Source: Microbacterium rhizosphaerae (GTDB lineage: Bacteria > Actinomycetota > Actinomycetes > Actinomycetales > Microbacteriaceae). From it: a stretch of 64,000 nt of DNA. The DNA is taken from contig NZ_CP139368.1 of assembly GCF_034120055.1 (NCBI RefSeq), positions 2,356,001 through 2,420,000 on the forward strand. The letters are read 5' to 3'. The stretch's first letter is position 1; every line of letters begins with the position of its first letter. Shown here in pieces: positions 1 through 9,530 of this stretch. The position numbers were made by a program, and so were the translations under genes. Below the pieces are notes generated by a model. That model was not told where the DNA came from. It saw only the letters and a list, made by a program, of their open reading frames with translations, and searched no databases.

Positions 1-1402
1 TGGCCTCGTTGTGCTTCGAGACGTAGCTGACGAGGTCGCGCAGCGTGAAGCCGTCGTGCGCCGTGACGAAATTGACGGATGCCACCGGCCGGCGTCCCGA
101 GTGCTCGTACAGGTCGCTCGACCCGGTCAGCCGTGAGGCGAACTCCCCCAGCGCCTGGGGCTCGCCGCGCCAGAAGTCGCGCACCGTGTCGCGGTACTTC
201 CCGTTCCACTCGGTCCATTGCGGCGGGAAGTTGCCGACCTGGTATCCCCCGGGGCCGACGTCCCACGGCTCGGCGATGAGCTTCACCTGCGACACCACGG
301 GATCCTGCTGCACGAGTTCGAAGAAGGTCGCCAGGCGGTCGACGTCGTAGAACTCGCGCGCGAGCGCCGAGGCGAGGTCGAACCGGAAGCCGTCGACGTG
401 CATGTCGAGCACCCAGTACCGCAGCGAATCCATGATGAGCTGGAGGGAGTGCGGGCTGCGGACGTTGAGGCTGTTGCCCGTGCCCGTGTAGTCCGTGTAG
501 AACCGCCGGTCCTCCTCCAGCTTGTAGTACGCCGCATTGTCGATGCCGCGCATCGACAGCGTCGGCCCGAGGTGATTGCCCTCGGCGGTGTGGTTGTACA
601 CGACATCGAGGATCACCTCGATCCCCGCGCTGTGCAGTGCGCGGACCATCCCCTTGAACTCCTGCACCTGCTGGCCGGCGTCACCTGCCGCGGCGTAGCG
701 GTTGTGCGGCGCGAAGAACGAGATCGTGTTGTAGCCCCAGTAGTTCGACAGGCCCTTCTGCTGGAGCACGGAGTCGTCGACGAACTGGTGCACCGGCATG
801 AGCTCGATCGCGGTGACCCCGATCTTCGTCAGGTGATCGATGATCGCCGGGTGCGCGATGGCGCTGTAGGTGCCGCGCATCTCCTCGGGGATGGCGGGAT
901 GCCGCATGGTGAGACCGCGCACATGGGCCTCGTAGATGAACGTCTCGGCGTACGGCGTCGCCGGTCGGCGGTCGCCGGCCCAGTCGAAGTACGGGTTGAT
1001 GACGACGCCCTTCATCATGTCCGCCGCGGAGTCGTCATCGTTGCGCGAGTCGGGGTCGCCGAAGGTGTACCCGAACACCGGCTGCCCCCACGTGATCTGA
1101 CCCTCGACGGCCTTGGCGTACGGGTCGAGCAGCAGCTTGGCGGGGTTGAAGCGCAGGCCCTGCGCAGGGTCGTACGGGCCGTGGACCCGATAGCCGTAGC
1201 GCTGGCCGGGCTGGATGTTCGGGACGTAGGTGTGCCAGACGAAGGCATCGACCTCGTCGAGCGGCACGCGCGTCTCGCCGCCGCGTGCGCCGAACAGGCA
1301 CAGCTCGACGCGCTCGGCGCCCTCGCTGAACAGCCCGAAGTTGGTGCCACCCCCGTCGAAGGTCGCTCCCAGCGGGTAGGCGGATCCGGGCCACGTATGC
1401 AT
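1..1402 (-). CDS. glgX: Glycogen debranching enzyme GlgX, partial (C-terminus beyond left edge)
   Basis: Hydrolyses alpha-1,6 branches of phosphorylase-limit dextrins in glycogen breakdown in the cytoplasm (GH13 family). About 467 N-terminal codons are visible. They begin [14 protein letters not shown], typical of GlgX, followed by a CBM48-like domain and much of the (beta/alpha)8 barrel. I see [10 protein letters not shown] (nucleophile Asp), AEPWD (acid/base Glu) and VTAHDG. Two ATGs lie at 1408 and 1402. The GAAGGG ribosome site sits directly against the first and 6 nt before the second, so 1402 is preferred. The site overlaps the TGA of upstream pyk, so the two genes are probably coupled. 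Family assignment is firm; the C-terminal part is unseen. Confidence 0.93.
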   Translation of the reverse strand, partial: MHTWPGSAYPLGATFDGGGTNFGLFSEGAERVELCLFGARGGETRVPLDEVDAFVWHTYVPNIQPGQRYGYRVHGPYDPAQGLRFNPAKLLLDPYAKAVEGQITWGQPVFGYTFGDPDSRNDDDSAADMMKGVVINPYFDWAGDRRPATPYAETFIYEAHVRGLTMRHPAIPEEMRGTYSAIAHPAIIDHLTKIGVTAIELMPVHQFVDDSVLQQKGLSNYWGYNTISFFAPHNRYAAAGDAGQQVQEFKGMVRALHSAGIEVILDVVYNHTAEGNHLGPTLSMRGIDNAAYYKLEEDRRFYTDYTGTGNSLNVRSPHSLQLIMDSLRYWVLDMHVDGFRFDLASALAREFYDVDRLATFFELVQQDPVVSQVKLIAEPWDVGPGGYQVGNFPPQWTEWNGKYRDTVRDFWRGEPQALGEFASRLTGSSDLYEHSGRRPVASVNFVTAHDGFTLRDLVSYVSKHNEA

Positions 1403-1412
1403 CGTCATCCCT

Positions 1413-2834
1413 TCAGGCGCCGCCGAGCGCGCCGATCACATGTACGCGGACGTTGTTCGTCGACCCGGAGACTCCCGGTGGCGCTCCGGAGATGACGACG
1501 ACCCGATCGCCCTTCTCGACACGGCCGGCGGCGAGCATCATCTCGTCGAGGCCGCGGATGAGATCGTCCGTCGTCTCCGCGCGCGGCATGAGGAGCGGCT
1601 CGACACCCCAGACCAGGGCGAGCTGCGCCTGCGTCGCGGGGAGATCGGAGAAGGCCACGATCGGCGTGGCGTGTCGCAGGCGCGAGAGGCGCCGGGCGGA
1701 GTCGCCGCCGTGCGTGAACACGCAGAGGTACGAGGCATCCACGAACTCGGCGATCTCGAGCGCCGCGAGGGTGAGAGCACCGCCCTGCGTGTGCGGGCGC
1801 GTGCCGAGCGGCGGGATGCGGTCGAGCCCGCGCTCCTCGGTCGACGCGATGATGCGCGCCATCGTCTCGACCGTCTGCACTGGGTGCAGCCCGATGCTCG
1901 TCTCACCGGAGAGCATGACGGCATCCGCGCCGTCGATGACGGCGTTGGCGACATCGCTCGTCTCGGCCCGCGTGGGAACGGGGTTCGCGAGCATCGACTC
2001 GAGCATCTGCGTGGCGACGATCACGGGCTTGGCCCAGCGCCGGGCGAGCTCGATGGCGCGCTTCTGCACGATCGGGACCGACTCGAGCGGCAGCTCGGCG
2101 CCGAGGTCGCCGCGGGCGATCATGACGCCGTCGAAGGCGTCGATGATGTCCTGCAGCTGGTCGACGGCCGCCGGGCGCTCGATCTTGGCGATGACCGGCA
2201 CCTGACGCCCCTCTTCGGCCATGACGACCTGGACGCGCAGGGCGTCCTTCGGTCCCCGTACGAACGACAGTGCGACCATGTCGACACCGAGCCGCAGCGC
2301 CCAGCGCAGATCGGCGACGTCCTTCTCGGTGAGAGCGGGAGCCTCGACGTCGACGCCGGGGAGGTTGATCGCGGTGTGGTCCTGCACGAGTCCGCCGAGG
2401 ACCACCTCCGTGCGCACGCTGCGCTCGTCGGTGTCGCCCACGCGCAGGCGGACCCGCCCGTCGTTCAGCACGATCTCGTCCCCCGGTGCGACACTCGCGA
2501 TGAGAGCGGGGAACCGCGTGCTGACCCGCTCCTGCGTGCCCGGCACGTCGTCGGTGGTGATGGTGAACACGGCGCCCTCGACGAGGCGCTGCGGGCCCTC
2601 GGCGAAGGTGCCGACCCGCATCTTGGCGCCGGACAGATCCGCCAGGATGCCGACGGGGTGGCCGTTGGCGGCCGAGGCCTTGCGCACCGACTCGTACAGC
2701 CGTCGATGCCGGTCGTAGTCGCCGTGGGCGAAGTTGATGCGGGCGATGTCGATCCCCGCACGCACGAGGGCGTTGACGGTCTCGTCGTCCGTGGTCGCCG
2801 GTCCCAGGGTCGCCACGATCTTCGCGCGTCGCAT
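1413..2834 (-). CDS. pyk: Pyruvate kinase
   Basis: Converts phosphoenolpyruvate and ADP to pyruvate and ATP, the last step of glycolysis. The 473 residues start [18 protein letters not shown]. They carry the family landmarks: substrate-loop INFAHG, the metal and PEP region with [12 protein letters not shown] and [10 protein letters not shown], and the signature VATQMLESM followed by [12 protein letters not shown]. The length is normal for a bacterial enzyme with an A/B core and C-terminal allosteric domain. glgX follows 10 nt downstream and glycogen-derived sugar would feed this pathway. Divergent to nirB; its promoter should lie in 2835-3034. Confidence 0.97.
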   Translation of the reverse strand: MRRAKIVATLGPATTDDETVNALVRAGIDIARINFAHGDYDRHRRLYESVRKASAANGHPVGILADLSGAKMRVGTFAEGPQRLVEGAVFTITTDDVPGTQERVSTRFPALIASVAPGDEIVLNDGRVRLRVGDTDERSVRTEVVLGGLVQDHTAINLPGVDVEAPALTEKDVADLRWALRLGVDMVALSFVRGPKDALRVQVVMAEEGRQVPVIAKIERPAAVDQLQDIIDAFDGVMIARGDLGAELPLESVPIVQKRAIELARRWAKPVIVATQMLESMLANPVPTRAETSDVANAVIDGADAVMLSGETSIGLHPVQTVETMARIIASTEERGLDRIPPLGTRPHTQGGALTLAALEIAEFVDASYLCVFTHGGDSARRLSRLRHATPIVAFSDLPATQAQLALVWGVEPLLMPRAETTDDLIRGLDEMMLAAGRVEKGDRVVVISGAPPGVSGSTNNVRVHVIGALGGA

Positions 2835-2935
2835 CCCGCCGTCCCCCTTCCGCCGGCGCCGCAGCCGACGACCAGTTCAGTCTTCCATCTGCACGCGTGC
2901 GCGGGTCGGGTCCTCACAACTGTGACGTCGACGCT

Positions 2936-2962
2936 GTGAACGAATCGTTCCCTCGAGGTAAT
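2936..2962 (+). promoter_or_regulatory. Candidate GlnR-like operator upstream of nirB
   Basis: Three pentamers with 6-nt spacers, GTGAA-n6-GTTCC-n6-GTAAT, lie about 75-100 nt before nirB. On the reverse strand they read as imperfect copies of the actinobacterial nitrogen regulator GlnR motif (GTnAC-n6-GaAAC), each with one mismatch. A 13-bp palindrome (GAACGA-A-TCGTTC, 2938-2950) overlaps them. This is a match by eye only. The rest of 2835-3034 holds the divergent pyk and nirB promoters, with no element clear enough to place. Confidence 0.3.
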
Positions 2963-3034
2963 CGGGGCCGCGTCGGGCCGGAAACACCGTCGCCGTACGG
3001 TCGCTGCACGAGCACCGCCCACCGAGGAGGAACA

Positions 3035-5692
3035 ATGCCACGGCACGAGCACGTCAAGAGCCGGAAACATGGCGCTGACACGCAGGCAACATCGCTTGAA
3101 TACCGTGACGGGATGGGCAGCCCCTCCGCACACGGACCACGCATCGTCGTGGTGGGCGCCGGCATGGTCGCGCATCGGTTCGTCGAGAGCCTGCTCAGTC
3201 GCGCCGGCGAGGGGTGGCGGGTGACCATGATCGGCGAGGAGGATCGCGACCCCTACGACCGAGTCGGACTCACGGCGTTCTTCGCCGGCGCCGGCCCGGA
3301 GGACCTCACCCTCGATCGCGGGCTCTTCGATGACGAGCGCGTGGGATTCCTCCGCGGCGACCCGGTCGCACGCATCGATCGCCGTGCGCGCCGCGTGACG
3401 ACCAGGGCCGGGATCAGCGTCGGCTATGACATCCTCGTGCTCGCCACCGGCTCGTCGCCCTCGCGACTCGCGGTCGAAGGCTACGGTCTGCCCGGATGCT
3501 TCGTGTACCGCACGCTCGACGACGTCGAGGCGCTCGAGGCGTTCGTGCAGCGCAGGTCTGCCGCGCTCGGCCGGCCCCTCGTCGGAACCGTCATCGGCGG
3601 CGGACTGCTCGGCCTGGAGGCCGCCGGTGCGCTGCAGGGGCTCGGCGTCGACTGCACCGTCGTGCAGTCCTCGAGCAGACTGATGTCGGCTCAGCTGGAT
3701 CAGCCGGCCGCGGATGCGCTGCGCCGGCTCATCGAGGCGCGCGGCATCGCCGTGCGGACGGACTCGGTCACGACGCGGCTCGACCCGGACCGCAGCGGGT
3801 CGGTCGCCGGCCTCGAGTTCCGCGACGGCGACTACGCCGCGACCGACGTGGTCGTGTTCACCGTCGGCGTCCGGCCGCGGGACGAGCTGGCCCGCGCCGC
3901 GGAGCTGGACGTGCACCCGCGCGGCGGCGTCCTGATCGATGCGGGATGCCAGACATCGGACCCCCGCATCCTGGCCATCGGCGAGGTCGCGAACTACGCG
4001 GGGATGTGCGTGGGGCTCGTCGCCCCCGGGTACGCGATGGCCGAGGTCGCGGCGACGCGGCTCCTCGGCGGCGACGCATCCTTCCCCGGCTACGACCTGT
4101 CCACGAAGCTCAAGCTCTCGGGCGTCGACGTGGCGAGCTTCGGCGATGCGTTCGCCGAGACGCCGGGCGCACTCGACGTCGTGTACGCCGATCCCGTTGC
4201 GGGCGTCTACAAGAAGCTCGTGCTGTCCGACGACGCGAAGACGCTGCTCGGCGGCATCCTCGTGGGCGATGCGGCCGCCTACGGGTCGCTGCGGCCCCTT
4301 CTCGGGGCGCCCCTCGGGGCCGATCCGGCCGCCTACCTCCTCCCGGAGGGCGCCGGCGCGGCTCCCACCGGCGAACTGCCGGACGCCGCCCTGGTGTGCT
4401 CGTGCAACAGCGTCAGCGCGGGAGCGATCAGGGCCGTCGTGCACGACGACGGCTGCACCGACGTGGCGGGCGTGAAGGCATGCACCAAAGCGGGCGCGGC
4501 CTGCGGATCGTGCCTCGTGACGGTCAAGAAGATCGTGGGCGCGGAGCTCGTGAAGGCGGGCGCCACCGTGAGCACCGCGCTGTGCGAGCACTTCGATCTC
4601 TCCCGTCGTCAGCTCTTCGACGCGGTTCGCGTGTCGGGGCTGACGACGTTCAGCGCCGTCATCGAGCGGTTCGGTCGCGGTCGCGGCTGCGACATCTGCA
4701 AGCCCGTGCTGGCCAGCATCCTCTCCACCCTCGTCCACGGGCACGTGCTGGACGGGGAGAACGCGACGCTGCAGGACACGAACGACCACGTGATGGCGAA
4801 CCTGCAGAAGGACGGCAGCTACTCGGTCGTGCCGCGCATCCCCGGCGGGGAGATCACCCCCGAGGGCCTGCTCGTCATCGGCGCGGTCGCGCGTGACTTC
4901 GGGCTCTACACGAAGATCACGGGCGGCCAGCGCATCGACATGTTCGGCGCGCGGCTCGAACAGCTGCCCGACATCTGGCGGCGGCTGGTGGATGCGGGTT
5001 TCGAGTCCGGCCACGCGTACGGCAAGTCGCTGCGCACCGTCAAGTCGTGCGTCGGGTCGACCTGGTGCCGGTACGGCGTGCAGGACTCGGTCGGGATGGC
5101 TGTCGCGCTCGAGCTGCGCTACCGGGGGCTGCGCTCCCCCCACAAGCTCAAGCTCGGCGTGTCGGGATGCGCGCGGGAGTGCGCCGAGGCGCGCGGCAAG
5201 GACGTCGGGGTCATCGCCACGGAGGCGGGCTGGAACCTCTACGTCGGAGGCAACGGCGGATTCACGCCTCGGCATGCGGTCCTGCTCGCCGAGGGCCTGA
5301 GCGACGACGAGCTCGTGACGACCATCGACCGCTTCCTCATGTACTACATCTTCACCGCCGATCGCCTGCAGCGGACCGCTCCGTGGCTCGAGGAGCTCGA
5401 GGGCGGCGTGGACGGTCTGCGCGCGGTGGTCCTCGAGGACAGCCTGGGGATCTGCGCCGATCTGGATGCGGCCATGGCCGCCCACCTCGACCGCTACGAG
5501 GACGAGTGGAAGGCGACGCTCGACGACCCGGACAAGCTGCGGCGCTTCGCGTCGTTCGTCAACGAGCCGACGACCCCTGACCCGTCCCTCGCCTACACGG
5601 CGGAACGCGGACAGGCCCGGCCCGCCACAGCCGACGAGCGCGACAGCGGGCGCGTCCTCATCGCCGGCACGACTCTGGAGGTGCGGCGATGA
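3035..5692 (+). CDS. nirB: Assimilatory nitrite reductase [NAD(P)H], large subunit
   Basis: Six-electron reduction of nitrite to ammonium in the cytoplasm. The 885 residues give, in order, an FAD/NAD(P)-binding pyridine-nucleotide-disulfide oxidoreductase module (IVVVGAGMVA near the N-terminus and a second Rossmann motif GGGLLGLEAAG), BFD-like [2Fe-2S] domains (C455-S-C457 and following Cys pairs), and the ferredoxin-like nitrite/sulfite reductase half. There C672-x5-C678 and C712-x3-C716 bind the [4Fe-4S]-siroheme centre. ATG 3035 is chosen because GAGGAGG lies a few bases upstream; it adds about 26 residues before the first Rossmann strand, and an ATG at 3113 is a weaker alternative. The stop overlaps the nirD start (ATGA), so expression is coupled. 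Confidence 0.96.
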   Translation: MPRHEHVKSRKHGADTQATSLEYRDGMGSPSAHGPRIVVVGAGMVAHRFVESLLSRAGEGWRVTMIGEEDRDPYDRVGLTAFFAGAGPEDLTLDRGLFDDERVGFLRGDPVARIDRRARRVTTRAGISVGYDILVLATGSSPSRLAVEGYGLPGCFVYRTLDDVEALEAFVQRRSAALGRPLVGTVIGGGLLGLEAAGALQGLGVDCTVVQSSSRLMSAQLDQPAADALRRLIEARGIAVRTDSVTTRLDPDRSGSVAGLEFRDGDYAATDVVVFTVGVRPRDELARAAELDVHPRGGVLIDAGCQTSDPRILAIGEVANYAGMCVGLVAPGYAMAEVAATRLLGGDASFPGYDLSTKLKLSGVDVASFGDAFAETPGALDVVYADPVAGVYKKLVLSDDAKTLLGGILVGDAAAYGSLRPLLGAPLGADPAAYLLPEGAGAAPTGELPDAALVCSCNSVSAGAIRAVVHDDGCTDVAGVKACTKAGAACGSCLVTVKKIVGAELVKAGATVSTALCEHFDLSRRQLFDAVRVSGLTTFSAVIERFGRGRGCDICKPVLASILSTLVHGHVLDGENATLQDTNDHVMANLQKDGSYSVVPRIPGGEITPEGLLVIGAVARDFGLYTKITGGQRIDMFGARLEQLPDIWRRLVDAGFESGHAYGKSLRTVKSCVGSTWCRYGVQDSVGMAVALELRYRGLRSPHKLKLGVSGCARECAEARGKDVGVIATEAGWNLYVGGNGGFTPRHAVLLAEGLSDDELVTTIDRFLMYYIFTADRLQRTAPWLEELEGGVDGLRAVVLEDSLGICADLDAAMAAHLDRYEDEWKATLDDPDKLRRFASFVNEPTTPDPSLAYTAERGQARPATADERDSGRVLIAGTTLEVRR

Positions 5693-6054
5693 CCAATGTG
5701 GCCGAGCGTGTGACGACCTGGACCGACGTGTGCGGCCTGGACGACCTCGAGCTCGAGCGCGGCCGGGCCGCCCTCATCGACGGGACGCAGATCGCCCTGT
5801 TCCTCGTCCACGGCGGCCGCGTGCACGCCGTGTCCAATCTCGACCCGTACAGCGGCGCGAACGTCATCTCGCGCGGAATCGTCGGGACGCGCGGGGACGC
5901 GCCGACCGTCGCGTCGCCGATGTACAAGCAGGTCTTCGACCTCCGCACGGGGATGTGCGTGGACACGCAGGGCAAGGATGCGGCATCCCTCGCCGTCTGG
6001 CCCGTGGCCGTCGACGGCGATCGAGTGCTCGTGAAATGGGGAGGCACCGGATGA
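5689..6054 (+). CDS. nirD: Assimilatory nitrite reductase, small subunit
   Basis: Partner of NirB. The 121 residues form a Rieske-like ferredoxin fold. Only two scattered cysteines are present, so the [2Fe-2S] ligand set is absent, as expected for NirD, which acts structurally rather than as an electron carrier. SPMYKQVFDLRTGMC near the C-terminus is typical of the family. It starts on the ATGA shared with nirB and ends on the ATGA shared with the methyltransferase gene, so nirB, nirD and cobA form a tightly coupled operon. Confidence 0.95.
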   Translation: MTNVAERVTTWTDVCGLDDLELERGRAALIDGTQIALFLVHGGRVHAVSNLDPYSGANVISRGIVGTRGDAPTVASPMYKQVFDLRTGMCVDTQGKDAASLAVWPVAVDGDRVLVKWGGTG

Positions 6055-6821
6055 CGGTCACCGGACGTGTGGACATCGTGGGCGGCGGTCCGGGCGCTCT
6101 CGATCTGATGACGGTGCGCGCGTGGCGGCTGCTGGCGCGCGCCGACGTCGTCGTCATGGACCGCCTCGGTCCGACCGACATCGACGAGCTCCTCGGCCCC
6201 GGTGTCGAGATCATCGATGTCGGCAAGCATCCGGGCCACCACCCCGTGCCCCAGGACGAGATCAACGCGATCCTCGTCGCACGGGCGCGGGACGGGATGC
6301 GGGTCGTGCGACTGAAGGGCGGCGATCCGTTCGTCTTCGGCCGGGGCGGCGAGGAGGTGGCGGCGTGCCGCGCCGCCGGCGTGCCCGTCGAGGTCGTCCC
6401 CGGCGTCACGAGCGCCGTCGCGGTGCCGGAGGCGGCCGGCATCCCGGTCACGCATCGCGGACTGTCCTCGGGCTTCCATGTGGTGAACGGGCAGGCGGAG
6501 CTCACCCCGTCGACGCTGGCCGCCCTCGCCGACGACGCGGTGACGACGGTCGTGCTCATGGGCGTGTCCGCCCTGCCGCGGCTCATCGCCGCGGCCCTGC
6601 GCGCCGGGGCGAAGCCCGAGCGCCCGGTCGCGATCGTCGAGAGCGGGCACACGCCGTCCCAGCGGACGACACGCACGACCCTCGGCGCGGCGGTCACGGC
6701 GGCCGCGATCGCCGGGGTGCGCAATCCGGCGGTGATCGTGATCGGGGAGGTCGCCCGCGAGGGCCTGCTGGACGGCCTCGCGCTCGTGTCCGGAGCCTCC
6801 GTGGATCGGCAGGCCGGATGA
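6051..6821 (+). CDS. cobA: Uroporphyrinogen-III C-methyltransferase (SUMT)
   Basis: Transfers two methyl groups from S-adenosylmethionine to uroporphyrinogen III, giving precorrin-2, the precursor of the siroheme used by NirB. The 256 residues are a single SUMT domain without a CysG-type oxidase/ferrochelatase part. Motifs seen: VGGGPGALDLMTVRA (SAM site), RLKGGDPFVFGRGGEE, VVPGVTSA and PVTHRG. It overlaps nirD and the following gene by ATGA at both ends. The operon context argues for siroheme rather than cobalamin supply. The later oxidation and chelation enzymes are not in the window. Confidence 0.95.
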   Translation: MTVTGRVDIVGGGPGALDLMTVRAWRLLARADVVVMDRLGPTDIDELLGPGVEIIDVGKHPGHHPVPQDEINAILVARARDGMRVVRLKGGDPFVFGRGGEEVAACRAAGVPVEVVPGVTSAVAVPEAAGIPVTHRGLSSGFHVVNGQAELTPSTLAALADDAVTTVVLMGVSALPRLIAAALRAGAKPERPVAIVESGHTPSQRTTRTTLGAAVTAAAIAGVRNPAVIVIGEVAREGLLDGLALVSGASVDRQAG

Positions 6822-7951
6822 ACGACTCGCGGCCTGCCCTGTCCTCCGCACTCGAGGGATGCACGATCGTCATCGCGGTCGATCGGCGCTCGAGCGAGCT
6901 CGCGGCGGCCCTGCAGCGGCACGGAGCCGCGGTGCGTCATGCTCCCGCCCTGTCGATCGTGCCGCACATCGACGACGAGGCGCTGCTCGCCGCGACCCGC
7001 GAACTCATCGCGCGCCGGCCGGACATCGTCGTCGCGACGACCGGCGTCGGGTTCCGCGGGTGGATGGAGGCCGCCGACGAAGCCGGCCTCGTCGACGATC
7101 TCCACGAGGTGCTCGACCGGGCCCGGATCGTCGCGCGCGGGCCGAAGGCGCGCGGCGCCATCCAGCAGGCCGGCTTCACGGCCGACTGGGTCGCCGAGTC
7201 CGAGACATCCGCCGAGCTCGGCGAGTACCTGATCGCGGCGGGCGTGGCCGGGCGGCGCATCGCCGTGCAGCACCACGGCTCCGGGGCGGACGGGCTGGAC
7301 GATCTGTTCGCGGATGCCGGCGCCGACGTCGTGAGCCTCACCGTGTACCGCTGGGGACCACCGCCCGACCCGCTCGCGGTGTCGCGGTCGGTCCTCGCGG
7401 CGGCGCGCGGCGAGGTCGACGCGGTGCTGTTCACCTCGGCGCCCGGCGCGGCGGAATGGGTCGCGGCGGCGGAGCGCGAGGATGCGCTCGAAGACATCGT
7501 GGCGCGATCGCTCCGCGGCAGGCTGCTCCTGGCCGCCGTGGGTCCCATCACCGCGGGACCGCTCCTGGCGACCGGCGCCGACACCCTCGTCGCCGAGCGC
7601 GGCAGGCTCGGCTCGCTCGTACGGGCGGTGGTCACCCACTACAGCGGAGGCTCCGGCGCGTCGCTGCCGACCACCGCCGGCACGCTCGAGCTGCGCAGCG
7701 CGGGCGTGGTGCTCGACGGCCGGCACATCCCGCTCTCCCCCAGCGCCACCGGGATCATGGCGGCCCTGTTCGACGCATCCGGCGGCGTCGTCACGCGCCA
7801 CCGCCTGCACGCCGTGCTCCCGCGCTCCGGCGACAGCACGCACGCGGTCGAGATGGCGATCGCGCGGCTGCGCGAGTCGCTCGACGCCCCCGGGCTCGTG
7901 CGCACCGTGATCAAGCGGGGCTACCGCCTCGACGTCGTCGACGCCGCGTGA
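6818..7951 (+). CDS. Uroporphyrinogen-III synthase-like protein with C-terminal winged-helix DNA-binding domain
   Basis: 377 residues. Residues about 10-270 resemble HemD, the uroporphyrinogen-III synthase fold of two Rossmann-like halves. Residues about 285-377 look like an OmpR/PhoB-type transcriptional regulatory C domain, ending in the usual VIKRGYRLDVV wing. HemD-regulator fusions of this type are known in actinobacteria next to nitrate/nitrite genes (M. tuberculosis Rv0260c beside narK3). The likely role is a tetrapyrrole- or nitrogen-linked transcriptional regulator of this cluster; synthase activity is possible but not shown. It starts on the ATGA of cobA and precedes narK by 151 bp. 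Confidence 0.88.
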   Translation: MNDSRPALSSALEGCTIVIAVDRRSSELAAALQRHGAAVRHAPALSIVPHIDDEALLAATRELIARRPDIVVATTGVGFRGWMEAADEAGLVDDLHEVLDRARIVARGPKARGAIQQAGFTADWVAESETSAELGEYLIAAGVAGRRIAVQHHGSGADGLDDLFADAGADVVSLTVYRWGPPPDPLAVSRSVLAAARGEVDAVLFTSAPGAAEWVAAAEREDALEDIVARSLRGRLLLAAVGPITAGPLLATGADTLVAERGRLGSLVRAVVTHYSGGSGASLPTTAGTLELRSAGVVLDGRHIPLSPSATGIMAALFDASGGVVTRHRLHAVLPRSGDSTHAVEMAIARLRESLDAPGLVRTVIKRGYRLDVVDAA

Positions 7952-7955
7952 GCGT

Positions 7956-7971
7956 GTTTCGCGCGTGTGAC
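7956..7971 (-). promoter_or_regulatory. Candidate GlnR box between the HemD-regulator gene and narK
   Basis: On the reverse strand the sequence reads GTCAC-ACGCGC-GAAAC, an exact match to the core GlnR motif GTnAC-n6-GaAAC of actinobacterial nitrogen control. It lies about 130 nt before the narK start, just after the preceding stop codon. The same bases form a GTTTCG...CGAAAC inverted repeat (7956-7961 and 7971-7976). Only one motif pair is clear, whereas strong GlnR sites usually have two. Confidence 0.42.
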
Positions 7972-8102
7972 GAAACCCCCACCCGATGCCGCCGCCTCCG
8001 GTGACGAAGACGTGACCTCGGCGCAAGACGGCGCCCGATCGGCGGAAACGCGACGCTCATAGCGTGAGTGGCACTCGCCCGCTGACCCTCGAGGAGGCGC
8101 AC

Positions 8103-9518
8103 ATGACCACCACCACCACACCCCGCACGACAACCGGCTCGACACCGAGCACCGCGAGCCTGTCCCTGACCCGCCGACCCGGTCGCTGGATCGACGGATG
8201 GGACCCGGAGGACATCGGATTCTGGCAGGCCGAAGGCCGCGCGATCGCCCACCGCAACCTGCGCTGGTCGATCTTCGCGGAGTTCCTCGGCTTCATCGTC
8301 TGGCAGCTGTGGAGCATCGTCGTCGTGATGCTGCCGGCCGCAGGCTTCCACCTGACGACCTCGGAGTCCTTCTGGCTCATCTCCCTGCCGAGCCTCGTCG
8401 GCGCGACCCTCCGGTTCCCGTACACGTTCATGGTCGCGATCTTCGGCGGCCGCAACTGGACGATCGTGTCGGCCGGCCTGCTTCTCATCCCGACGGTGCT
8501 CCTCGGGATCGTCGTGTCGAACCCTGAGACGCCCTTCGGGGTGCTCCTGCTCGTCGCCGCCCTCGCAGGCGTCGGCGGCGGCAACTTCGCGAGCTCGATG
8601 GCGAACATCACGTACTTCTTCCCGCAGCGCGAGAAGGGCTGGGCGCTCGGCCTCAACGCCGCAGGCGGCAACCTCGGCACATCCGTCGCCCAGTTCGCCG
8701 TCCCGATCGTCGTGACGATCGGCGCCGCGGCCACCATCCGGCTTCCCCTTGCGGGATGGATGTGGATCCCCCTCATCCTCGTCGCCATGATCGGGGCGTG
8801 GCGCTGCATGGACAACCTGTCGTCGGCGAAGGCCGATGTCCGCGGATCCGCCGGTGCGCTGCGCGAACCGCACCTGTGGATCATGGCGCTCCTGTACATC
8901 GGCACGTTCGGCTCGTTCATCGGGTTCGCGAGCGTCTTCCCGAAGCTCATGACCGACCAGTTCCCGGCGATGTCGGCGATCCACGTCGGCGGCGCCATCG
9001 TCTCCCTCGCGTTCCTCGGTGCGCTCGTCGGGTCGCTCGCCCGACCGTTCGGCGGCCGCCTCGCCGACCGCTGGGGCGGCGCACGTGTGACCGCGGCCGC
9101 CTTCGCCCTCATGGCCGCGGCCACCGTCACGCTCATCCTCGTGATGCCCCTCCACGCCTTCGGCGCCTACCTGGCCTGCTTCCTGGTGCTCTTCGCGGCG
9201 ACGGGTGTCGGCAACGGCTCCGCATACCGGATGATCCCGAGCATCTTCGCCGCGCGGGCGCACGCGAAGGGCATCGCCGCCGGATCACCCGAGGCCGTGA
9301 CCGTGCAGCGCCGGGCGGCGGCATCCCTCGGCATCGTCGCAGCCATCGGCGCCTACGGAGGGTTCATCGTGCCGCAGATCCTGAACGCCTCGCAGGCGTC
9401 CACGGGCGGCTACGCGGCGGCCTTCACCGGCTTCGTCCTCGCGTACGCGGCGCTGTTCGCGCTCACGGTGGTGGTGTACGTCATCCCCCGCGCATCGCTC
9501 GCGAAGCAGCGCATCTGA
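8103..9518 (+). CDS. narK: Nitrate/nitrite transporter, NarK/NasA type (MFS)
   Basis: Membrane carrier of the nitrate/nitrite porter family that brings nitrate into the cell (or exchanges it for nitrite). The 471 residues have an approximately 50-residue soluble N-terminus and then about 12 hydrophobic segments. The two family signatures are present: GVGGGNFASSMANITYFFP near the middle of the first half, and VGNGSAYRMIPSIFAARA in the second. ATG 8103 is preceded by GAGGAGG at good spacing; an in-frame GTG at 8064 lacks one. It sits between the nitrite reductase operon and the convergent nitrate reductase, and a strong hairpin ends the unit. Confidence 0.95.
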   Translation: MTTTTTPRTTTGSTPSTASLSLTRRPGRWIDGWDPEDIGFWQAEGRAIAHRNLRWSIFAEFLGFIVWQLWSIVVVMLPAAGFHLTTSESFWLISLPSLVGATLRFPYTFMVAIFGGRNWTIVSAGLLLIPTVLLGIVVSNPETPFGVLLLVAALAGVGGGNFASSMANITYFFPQREKGWALGLNAAGGNLGTSVAQFAVPIVVTIGAAATIRLPLAGWMWIPLILVAMIGAWRCMDNLSSAKADVRGSAGALREPHLWIMALLYIGTFGSFIGFASVFPKLMTDQFPAMSAIHVGGAIVSLAFLGALVGSLARPFGGRLADRWGGARVTAAAFALMAAATVTLILVMPLHAFGAYLACFLVLFAATGVGNGSAYRMIPSIFAARAHAKGIAAGSPEAVTVQRRAAASLGIVAAIGAYGGFIVPQILNASQASTGGYAAAFTGFVLAYAALFALTVVVYVIPRASLAKQRI

Positions 9519-9530
9519 CACGACACGCAC

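Noticed and set aside
2465..5485. About 1000-codon open frame on the minus strand across nirB and the pyk start
   Set aside because: Composition is typical of antisense shadow; nirB on the plus strand has all family motifs and pyk accounts for the rest.
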